DNA of 11,934 nt from Proteobacteria bacterium UBA4575 (GTDB lineage Bacteria > Pseudomonadota > Gammaproteobacteria > UBA4575). Position 1 is the stretch's first letter; each line of letters starts with the position of its first letter. Below the pieces are notes generated by a model that saw only the letters and a list, made by a program, of their open reading frames with translations, had not been told where the DNA came from and did not search any database. The position numbers were made by a program, and so were the translations under genes. The DNA is taken from positions 4,334-16,267 of the forward strand of contig DGKH01000062.1 of NCBI GenBank assembly GCA_002386945.1. Reading direction: 5' to 3'. Of this stretch, positions 5,926-11,934 are shown one piece after another.

Positions 5926-8589
5926 ATGATGAAAGATGGAAATCCAAAAGCAATATTACTGCAAGATTATCACGCACCTGACTACCGTATAGAGCAAGTA
6001 GCACTGTGTTTCAAATTATACGCTGAAAAGACCGTTGTAGAGTCGAAAATTGACCTTATAGCGAGTGATTTAGAGGCCGCCACCAGATCTCCATTGGTTT
6101 TGCATGGTGAGCAGCTAAGTTTGCAGCAAGTCATGTTGGATGGTGTCAGCTTGACTAGCGAGGCCTATCAGCTAGCAGACGATCAATTACTGATTGAGCA
6201 GGTACCTGCTCAATTTACCTTAGAGACGGTGGTTGAAATAGACCCTGCGAGTAATACTGCCTTGGAAGGGCTTTACCTCTCATCCGGTAATTACTGCACG
6301 CAATGTGAGGCCGAAGGCTTCCGCAAGATCACTTACTACCTTGATCGTCCCGATGTGATGGCGGTGTTCTCGGTGCGTATCGAGGCCGATGCTAAGGCAT
6401 TTCCAGTGCTGTTATCCAACGGTAATCGGATACAGCAGGGTGAGCTTGCCGATGGTCGTCATTTTGCTGAATGGCACGACCCATTTCCAAAGCCTAGTTA
6501 TCTATTTGCCCTAGTCGCTGGTGACCTAAGTTGTAATAGCGCTAGCTTTACCACCATGAGTGGTCGGCAGATTGATTTAGAGGTGTATACCGAGGCGCAT
6601 AATGCCGATAAATGTGAACATGCGTTGCTGTCTTTACAGAAGGCGATGGCCTGGGATGAACAGACCTATGGTCTGGAATACGATCTGGATACTTATATGA
6701 TCGTGGCGGTGGACGATTTCAATATGGGCGCTATGGAGAACAAAGGCCTTAATGTCTTTAACTCTAAATGTGTCTTAGCTAGTCCAGATACGGCGACCGA
6801 TGCTGACTATATGACGATTGAGGCAGTTATCGCGCATGAGTACTTCCATAACTGGACGGGTAATCGTGTTACTTGTCGTGATTGGTTCCAGCTCAGTTTG
6901 AAGGAAGGCCTAACAGTTTTTCGTGATCAGGAATTTACTTCTGATATGACCTCGCGTGCGGTCAAGCGAATTCAAGATGTACGCTTTTTCCGTACCCATC
7001 AGTTTGCTGAAGATGCTGGCCCAATGGCGCACCCAATCCGCCCAGCCTCCTATGTAGAGATTAATAATTTCTACACCTTAACGGTGTATGAAAAAGGTGC
7101 CGAAGTGGTGCGTATGTACCAGACCTTACTGGGTAAAGCTGGGTTCAAAAAGGGTTTGCAACGGTACTTTGAAAAACATGATGGCCAAGCAGTGACGACA
7201 GATGATTTTGCGCAATCCATGGCAGAAGCCAATGCGACTGATCTGAGTGATTTCATGCCTTGGTATAGTCAGTTCGGTACACCGGGTATAAAAGTAGAAT
7301 CGACTTATGATGCGCAGGCAAAAAGTTACACCCTGCAGTTTGAACAACAACTGGTGAGTAATGCACAACAGCCACAACCGCAGGCGCAATTAACGCCGAT
7401 TACTGTTGCCTTGCTAGATGCACAGGGCCATGCGATGCCGCTGCAGCTAGCCGGTGATGAGGTTGGTTCAGTGTCAGAAATGACATTGCATTTAAATCAA
7501 ATCAAACAACAGTTTTGTTTCCAGCAGGTTACAGAGGAACCGATCCCTTCTCTGTTGCGGGGCTACTCGGCACCGGTGAAGTTGGACTATAACTACAGCG
7601 ATGCGGATTATGCTTTTTTGATGGCGAAGGATAATGATAGCTTCAATCGTTGGGAGGCCGGTCAGCAATATGCGGTGAGTTGTATCCTGTGTTCAATCAA
7701 AGCCATACAATCGAAACAAGCGTTGCCCGAGCATCAAGATTTTTGCCAGGCATTGGCAAGCTTCTTTGCAGAACAAGCGCAAGCCGATCCTGCCTATGTT
7801 GCAGAGATGATGATTTTACCGCCAGAGACTTATCTTGCAGAACTGATGACACCGATCGATGTGGATGCGATCTACCGTGCACGTAAGTTATTACAAGTGG
7901 CGATAGCAGAAAAGCTAGAGGCTTCATTGTTATCTTGTGTGCAGCAGTATATGAAGGCCTCTACAGCTAAGGCCTATCAATATAATGCACAAGACATGGG
8001 GCAGCGGCGTTTGATTGCGGTCTGTCTAAGCTATCTCTGTGCCTTGGATAAAGTGCAATACCATGATTTGGCGGCCGATTATTTCTCGACAGCTAATAAT
8101 ATGACGGCGAGCATGTCGGCATTGGATGCCTTGAATGATGTGGACTGTGTGCAACGACAACAGGCCTTAGATAGTTTTGCTCAACGTTGGCAAAGCGATA
8201 CCTTGGTGATGGATAAATGGTTTGCATTGCAGGCACGCGCGCGCACTGAAGATGCGTTGCAGGTGGTTAAAGGTCTCATGCAACATGAGGCCTTTGCGAT
8301 GACCAATCCAAATAAGGTGCGTGCATTAATTGGCAGCTTTAGTATGGCCAATCCAACCACCTACCACGCCAAAGATGGTTCTGGTTATCGCTTCCTTGCA
8401 GATCAAGTGATAGCGCTGAATGCGATTAATCCACAGGTTGCCGCACGTCTGATTAAGCCACTTATCTCTTGGCATAAATATGATGAGCAGCGGCAAGCAT
8501 TAATGTGTGCCGAGTTGCGTCGTATCTTAGATACAGAAGGGCTCAGTAGTGATGTGTTTGAATTGGTCGATCGTGGTCTGGCGCAGTAA
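5926..8589 (+). CDS. pepN: Aminopeptidase N, M1 family
   Basis: This 887-residue zinc metallopeptidase removes amino acids from peptide N-termini in the cytoplasm and is a main enzyme of the last steps of protein turnover. The substrate-recognition motif GAMEN is at 268-272. The zinc site HEYFH is at 304-308, with the third ligand Glu327 in LKEGLT. The predicted transition-state tyrosine is Tyr388 in VYEKGAEV. These lie about 7 residues after their E. coli PepN counterparts (His297, His301, Glu320, Tyr381). The start APDYRIEQVALCF resembles the E. coli N-terminus. Length and the helical C-terminal half match full-length PepN. The tandem ATG ATG at 5926 has only a weak upstream AAGAAA, so the second ATG could be used. 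An AbgT transporter gene follows after 28 nt on the same strand. No signal peptide is seen. Confidence 0.98.
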   Translation: MMKDGNPKAILLQDYHAPDYRIEQVALCFKLYAEKTVVESKIDLIASDLEAATRSPLVLHGEQLSLQQVMLDGVSLTSEAYQLADDQLLIEQVPAQFTLETVVEIDPASNTALEGLYLSSGNYCTQCEAEGFRKITYYLDRPDVMAVFSVRIEADAKAFPVLLSNGNRIQQGELADGRHFAEWHDPFPKPSYLFALVAGDLSCNSASFTTMSGRQIDLEVYTEAHNADKCEHALLSLQKAMAWDEQTYGLEYDLDTYMIVAVDDFNMGAMENKGLNVFNSKCVLASPDTATDADYMTIEAVIAHEYFHNWTGNRVTCRDWFQLSLKEGLTVFRDQEFTSDMTSRAVKRIQDVRFFRTHQFAEDAGPMAHPIRPASYVEINNFYTLTVYEKGAEVVRMYQTLLGKAGFKKGLQRYFEKHDGQAVTTDDFAQSMAEANATDLSDFMPWYSQFGTPGIKVESTYDAQAKSYTLQFEQQLVSNAQQPQPQAQLTPITVALLDAQGHAMPLQLAGDEVGSVSEMTLHLNQIKQQFCFQQVTEEPIPSLLRGYSAPVKLDYNYSDADYAFLMAKDNDSFNRWEAGQQYAVSCILCSIKAIQSKQALPEHQDFCQALASFFAEQAQADPAYVAEMMILPPETYLAELMTPIDVDAIYRARKLLQVAIAEKLEASLLSCVQQYMKASTAKAYQYNAQDMGQRRLIAVCLSYLCALDKVQYHDLAADYFSTANNMTASMSALDALNDVDCVQRQQALDSFAQRWQSDTLVMDKWFALQARARTEDALQVVKGLMQHEAFAMTNPNKVRALIGSFSMANPTTYHAKDGSGYRFLADQVIALNAINPQVAARLIKPLISWHKYDEQRQALMCAELRRILDTEGLSSDVFELVDRGLAQ

Positions 8590-8617
8590 GACATGACAGA
8601 CACAAGGGGCTGACGAG

Positions 8618-10102
8618 ATGAGTAGCTTGCTGGATAAATTAGAGCGTGCTGGTAATCGCTTGCCTGATCCTAGCGTGCTATTTATTGCTGGGGCCCTGTT
8701 GATTGCCTTACTGGCAGAATTGGCGGTGGGCCTGCAATGGCAGGCAGTGCGTTGGTTGGGGCCAGATCAATCTGAGCTGGTGCTTGCGCGTAGCGTGCTA
8801 CAAGGTGAGGGGGTCTGGTGGTGGCTGAGCACCATGGTGCAGAATTTTATTCAGTTCCCTCCCTTGGGAATCGTCTTGGTTGGCATGCTGGGTATTGGTT
8901 TAGCCGAGCGTTGCGGTCTACTGCCTGCATTGATCTGTGCCGCCGGCAATGCAATACAAGATAGGTACTTGATTCCAGCGACACTGTTTATTGGTGTGAT
9001 GTCTTCTTTGGCTATGGATGCGGGCTATGTTGTCTTGCCACCACTAGCTGCGACTTTATTTATGGCGGCTGGTCGTTCGCCAATCCTCGGTATTGTCACT
9101 AGCTTTGCAGGTGTCTCTGCGGGCTTTGGTGCGAATCTATTAATCACCAGTATCGACCCCTTACTCGCTGGCTTTACACAATCCGCTGCACAGATTATTA
9201 CGCCAGATTATAAAGTGGCGGTTACCAGTAATTGGTGGTTCATGGCGGTGTCGACCATCGTACTAACCTTTAGTGGTTGGGCGATCACGCAGTATTGGGT
9301 AGCGCCGAGAACAGAGCGTCTGGCGTTTGATGCACAAGCCGCAGAACCGTTGTTGCAGTTAAGTGGCGAACAACGCTCCGCGTTGCGTTGGGCGGCAGTG
9401 GCTTTTATTGTGGTTTTATTATCAGCGGTGATAGCAACACTATGGTCTGAAGGACCACTGCATGGCATGGGGACACATTTTCCACGTTGGGTTGAAGCGA
9501 CAGTGCCATTATTATTTTTGCTGTTTCTGCTCCCCGGTGTGGTTTACGGACTGCGTGTTGGTAGCATTCGTTCAAGTAAAGATGCAGCCGGTTTCATGGG
9601 GGCCACACTGGCAGATCTAGGCCCATATATCGTCCTGGCATTTTTTGCCGCACAGTTCATTGCGATCTTTAAATACACACATTTGGGTGAGATGTTGGCC
9701 TTGACTGGTGGGGCTTGGTTAGCGGGGATGGAGCTGAATGTTTTTGTCTTGCTTTGTGCTTTCGTGTTGCTTGTGTGTTTGGGGAATTTGTTGATTGGTT
9801 CGATGTCGGCGAAGTATGCGTTTTATGCACCAGTCTTTGTACCTATGTTAATGCAAGCTGGGGTGAGTCCAGAGTTAACGCAGGTGGTATACCGTATTGG
9901 TGATTCTGTGACGAATGTTATTACGCCGTTTAATCCCTACATGATTATTATTTTGGCCTTGTTGCAGAAATACCATCGTCAGGCAGGAGTTGGGACTTTG
10001 ATCAGTTTGACGTTGCCATACAGTGTTGGCTTTTTACTGGCGTGGATGTTGCTGCTTTTATTCTGGCTGTTGCTGGCTCTGCCATTAGGGCCCAGCGCAT
10101 AG
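8618..10102 (+). CDS. AbgT family transporter
   Basis: This 494-residue inner-membrane protein matches the AbgT family, whose characterised members are E. coli AbgT (uptake of p-aminobenzoyl-glutamate) and MtrF/YdaH-type proteins (drug or sulfonamide efflux). Hydrophobic segments run throughout, among them about 19-40, 80-100, 118-150, 155-178, 205-228, 257-276, 292-312, 335-352, 372-395 and 466-490. Family motifs seen are SAGFGANLLI at 167-176, GSMSAKYAFYAPVF at 394-407 and GDSVTNVITPFNPY at 428-441; the latter two are re-entrant hairpin regions in solved structures. The N-terminus MSSLLDKLERAGNRLPDPS is typical. A purine-rich AAGGGG lies near 8604-8609. It starts 28 nt after pepN. Direction of transport and substrate cannot be read from the sequence; peptide-related cargo is one guess given the pepN neighbour. 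Confidence 0.93.
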   Translation: MSSLLDKLERAGNRLPDPSVLFIAGALLIALLAELAVGLQWQAVRWLGPDQSELVLARSVLQGEGVWWWLSTMVQNFIQFPPLGIVLVGMLGIGLAERCGLLPALICAAGNAIQDRYLIPATLFIGVMSSLAMDAGYVVLPPLAATLFMAAGRSPILGIVTSFAGVSAGFGANLLITSIDPLLAGFTQSAAQIITPDYKVAVTSNWWFMAVSTIVLTFSGWAITQYWVAPRTERLAFDAQAAEPLLQLSGEQRSALRWAAVAFIVVLLSAVIATLWSEGPLHGMGTHFPRWVEATVPLLFLLFLLPGVVYGLRVGSIRSSKDAAGFMGATLADLGPYIVLAFFAAQFIAIFKYTHLGEMLALTGGAWLAGMELNVFVLLCAFVLLVCLGNLLIGSMSAKYAFYAPVFVPMLMQAGVSPELTQVVYRIGDSVTNVITPFNPYMIIILALLQKYHRQAGVGTLISLTLPYSVGFLLAWMLLLLFWLLLALPLGPSA

Positions 10103-10150
10103 ACCGCGCTAAGCCACAGTAATACAACTAATAGTGTATCGAGATGAGTG

Positions 10151-10666
10151 CTAAAAGTTATCGGTAGAAGTGAATAAGCCAACACGTAAATCTTTGGCAT
10201 GATAGATCTCACGACCATCGACTGACATCACACCATCAGCGATACCTAATGCCAGCTTGCGTGAAATTACGCGTTTGATATCAATCTCATAGGTCACCAT
10301 TTTTGCCGTTGGCAATACTTGGCCACTGAACTTCACATCACCCACACCAAGTGCACGACCACGACCTGGATTGTCCAGCCAAGCAAGATGAAAGCCAACT
10401 AACTGCCACATGGCATCTAAGCCTAAGCAGCCTGGCATGACGGGGTCCCCCGGGAAGTGACAAGCAAAAAACCAAAGGTCAGGTTTGATGTCTAGTTCGG
10501 CGATGATTTTGCCTTTGCCGTAACTACCGCCATCTGAGTTAATCAGAGTGATGCGGTCGGCCATCAGCATATTAGGTGCTGGTAGCTGTGCGTTGTTAGG
10601 GCCGAACATCTCACCTTTAGAGCAGGCGATTAGTTCTTCATAGGTATAACTTGAAGGGTTGGTCAT
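10151..10666 (-). CDS. fabA: 3-hydroxydecanoyl-ACP dehydratase/isomerase FabA
   Basis: This enzyme of anaerobic-type unsaturated fatty acid synthesis dehydrates 3-hydroxydecanoyl-ACP and isomerises trans-2- to cis-3-decenoyl-ACP, so it sets the amount of unsaturated lipid. The 171-residue hot-dog-fold protein has the active-site block [20 protein letters not shown] at 66-85, with predicted catalytic His70 and Asp84, matching E. coli His71 and Asp85. The N-terminal [18 protein letters not shown] is also typical. GGAA stands 7 nt before the ATG. It lies only 12 nt downstream of a MerR-like regulator on the same strand, which is unlike the E. coli arrangement where FabR and FadR control fabA from elsewhere. 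No fabB gene is in view. It converges with the AbgT gene across 48 bases. Confidence 0.98.
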   Translation of the reverse strand: MTNPSSYTYEELIACSKGEMFGPNNAQLPAPNMLMADRITLINSDGGSYGKGKIIAELDIKPDLWFFACHFPGDPVMPGCLGLDAMWQLVGFHLAWLDNPGRGRALGVGDVKFSGQVLPTAKMVTYEIDIKRVISRKLALGIADGVMSVDGREIYHAKDLRVGLFTSTDNF

Positions 10667-10678
10667 GCGTATTCCGAT

Positions 10679-11659
10679 TTATTGTTTATTGTTATCTTCA
10701 ATGAATGCCGTAATGGGCTTTCTTAGACGATCTAATTCCATGCGCAACTCGCCCATGGTTTGCACAGCTATAGCGTTAATTTCTTGCATCACTTCAGTGT
10801 AACCGGATACGGCATCGCCGCATACAATAATACGGGTAGATGCATCTATTTTACTGCGTAGGCTGCGTAAAATATTCGGCAGATGGGGATCATCATTAGG
10901 GCGCGCAATACCTAAAGCGATGGCTTGGGCCTTGGTTTGCTCTGCGGTGTAGGCCAATTCTTCGACCGGCAATTCTATGCCTAGATAAATCGGTCCCCAG
11001 CCATAAGACTGTGCCGCTGCAGCCATGCGTAGTGCGATTAAGTCATAACTCTGACCGATCGGTGTACTCACGACTAGTTTGTATCGGAGGTCTTCAGTAC
11101 CTTCACTGATGGCCATAGCACCCATATAAGAGCGTAGTACTGAAGTGGCCAGACGTTCTTGTGCGATGCGCATATTGCCACGACGACATTCATCTCGGAT
11201 ATAAGCCATCAAAGGGCGTAATAAGTCCTCGAGAAGAAAAGGAGTGCCAAGGTTTTTTGCGGCGTTATTTAGACTGGTCTTGAGTGTGTTTGGTGAGAGG
11301 TTGTGCACCGCATCTAAACACTCCTCAAAGTATTCCATTACTGAGCCCGTGTTCGGTCGCTCTGAGGGCAGGTTGCGGGATTGGGCTGCGGCTTGGTCGT
11401 CTGTCTCTACTAAGGCATAGAGTTGTTCTAGTGTTTCGCTGGCGATATCACCAATACGTCTGCCGGCAGAGGTCGCACGACGAAGTAGGCTTAGTTTCTC
11501 GATATCAATATCTGAGTAGAGTCTGCGGCCGTTGTTGGCACGTTGAGGTTCTACAGCTGCATAGCGTCGCTCCCAGGCACGAATGACATCAGAGCTTAGT
11601 CCTGTTCGACGTGACACCACTTGTATAGGGTGTTTTGGAAGTTGATGTTCGTTTGTCAT
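10679..11659 (-). CDS. MerR family regulator with degenerate B12-binding-like domain
   Basis: This 326-residue protein begins with a MerR-type helix-turn-helix (about 11-33, with SDVIRAWERRY) and wing (NNGRRLYSDIDIEKLSLLRR at 42-61). A helical bundle (about 105-185) and a Rossmann-like domain (about 193-300) follow, the layout of CarH/LitR B12 photoreceptor regulators. The critical residues differ. The ExHxxG cobalamin motif is QSYDLI at 203-208, with Tyr205 for the ligand histidine. The Wx9EH helix motif has Cys158, Glu168 and Arg169. I infer loss of light sensing and probably of B12 binding. The ATG at 11657-11659 is preferred over an upstream in-frame ATG at 11824: it starts just before the HTH, and the extension would span the probable promoter. 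It is followed by fabA after 12 nt and probably controls it. Confidence 0.88.
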   Translation of the reverse strand: MTNEHQLPKHPIQVVSRRTGLSSDVIRAWERRYAAVEPQRANNGRRLYSDIDIEKLSLLRRATSAGRRIGDIASETLEQLYALVETDDQAAAQSRNLPSERPNTGSVMEYFEECLDAVHNLSPNTLKTSLNNAAKNLGTPFLLEDLLRPLMAYIRDECRRGNMRIAQERLATSVLRSYMGAMAISEGTEDLRYKLVVSTPIGQSYDLIALRMAAAAQSYGWGPIYLGIELPVEELAYTAEQTKAQAIALGIARPNDDPHLPNILRSLRSKIDASTRIIVCGDAVSGYTEVMQEINAIAVQTMGELRMELDRLRKPITAFIEDNNKQ

Positions 11660-11715
11660 ACTAAATACTGGTCTTGTCTGCCGTTTGTCTAGCTTTATGT
11701 TCGATCTGTGTCCAT

Positions 11716-11740
11716 ATTGTTGGAACAATAATAGAACAAT
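11716..11740. promoter_or_regulatory. Putative operator: AACAAT direct and inverted repeats
   Basis: ATTGTT GG AACAAT at 11716-11729 is a perfect inverted repeat with 2-base spacer. A further GAACAAT at 11734-11740 repeats the GAACAAT at 11723-11729 with an 11-base step, about one DNA turn. The repeats cover the probable -10 box and spacer of the regulator's promoter. Such a position suggests autoregulation, but the binding protein is inferred. Confidence 0.45.
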
Positions 11741-11756
11741 GTCCTGTGTATGTACA
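11728..11756 (-). promoter_or_regulatory. Probable sigma-70 promoter of the regulator-fabA operon
   Basis: On the minus strand TGTACA (11751-11756) and TATTAT (11728-11733) are separated by 17 bases. The -10 box matches the consensus at five of six positions, the -35 box at four. Transcription would begin near 11720, giving a leader of about 60 nt to the ATG at 11659. TGTACA is also reported as a half-site element in some LitR-type operators, as far as I recall. Confidence 0.45.
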
Positions 11757-11898
11757 AGACAATTCATAGGCACAGGGGGTTGCAATTGTTGGTAATGAGG
11801 AAGGCCTTTGCTATGCTTACTCATAGCTTAAATAAAGGGCTTCACAAGGCTCCAATAAAAAGCTTCAAAAATAATTGTTACCGATGACGGAGATTAAA

Positions 11899-11934
11899 AT
11901 GAAGAAGTTGTTAATTAACGTGCGTTACTTCATG
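11899..11934 (+). CDS. Partial gene, 5' end only, product unknown
   Basis: An ATG at 11899 opens a frame that reads MKKLLINVRYFM up to the window edge. A GGAG ribosome binding site at 11889-11892 lies 6 nt upstream, which is good evidence for a true start despite the short visible length. Only 12 codons are seen, so no family can be assigned. It is divergent from the MerR-like regulator, with about 239 bases between the two start codons. Divergent targets are common for regulators of that class, so this may be a regulated gene. Confidence 0.6.
   Translation, partial: MKKLLINVRYFM

Noticed and set aside
10122..10139. Imperfect inverted repeat ATACA/TGTAT between the AbgT gene and fabA, a possible bidirectional terminator
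   Set aside because: The stem is short and AT-rich, and there is no T-run on either strand, so it cannot be called a terminator.
11660..11824. In-frame extension of the MerR-like regulator to an ATG at 11824
   Set aside because: The added 55 residues show no family likeness, and the stretch contains the probable promoter and repeat cluster.

Overview
The window looks like ordinary chromosome from a gammaproteobacterium of moderate GC content, possibly aquatic. The evidence is a FabA-type dehydratase, a BolA ending in the SPPC motif, a TatD that resembles the Escherichia coli protein, a long-form adenylate kinase, a DUF3301 protein and an AbgT transporter. The genus cannot be named from sequence reading alone. 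No insertion sequences, phage genes, RNA genes or CRISPR arrays were seen, and gene density is high.

Layout, left to right. (1) A small unrecognised gene on the minus strand (about 16-396) diverges from adk (adenylate kinase). adk is followed closely by a DUF3301 membrane-anchored protein. (2) A 194-base gap with two perfect inverted repeats precedes a plus-strand cluster: sseA-like 3-mercaptopyruvate sulfurtransferase, a zinc-ribbon Nudix hydrolase with a GTG start, and a TTG-start protein that resembles a degenerate response-regulator receiver. (3) A minus-strand operon read right to left follows: trhO (tRNA uridine hydroxylase), tatD (overlapping trhO by 14 nt), bolA and a DUF465/YdcH-like small protein. 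(4) Divergent from trhO is a plus-strand pair, pepN (aminopeptidase N) and an AbgT-family transporter. (5) Convergent to these is a minus-strand pair: a MerR-type regulator whose C-terminal part looks like the CarH/LitR cobalamin photoreceptor fold, and fabA only 12 nt downstream of it. (6) The window ends in the first 12 codons of a plus-strand gene divergent from that regulator.

Most genes are housekeeping: nucleotide balance, sulfur transfer and tRNA modification, nuclease and stress functions, peptide turnover, and unsaturated fatty acid synthesis. The most interesting region is the right end. There a CarH-like regulator has lost the residues expected for B12 binding and light sensing, appears to be co-transcribed with fabA, and is preceded by a cluster of five ATTGTT/AACAAT hexamers around a plausible sigma-70 promoter. 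I infer an autoregulated, B12-independent switch that may link a signal to membrane lipid unsaturation. This is a hypothesis, not something the sequence proves.
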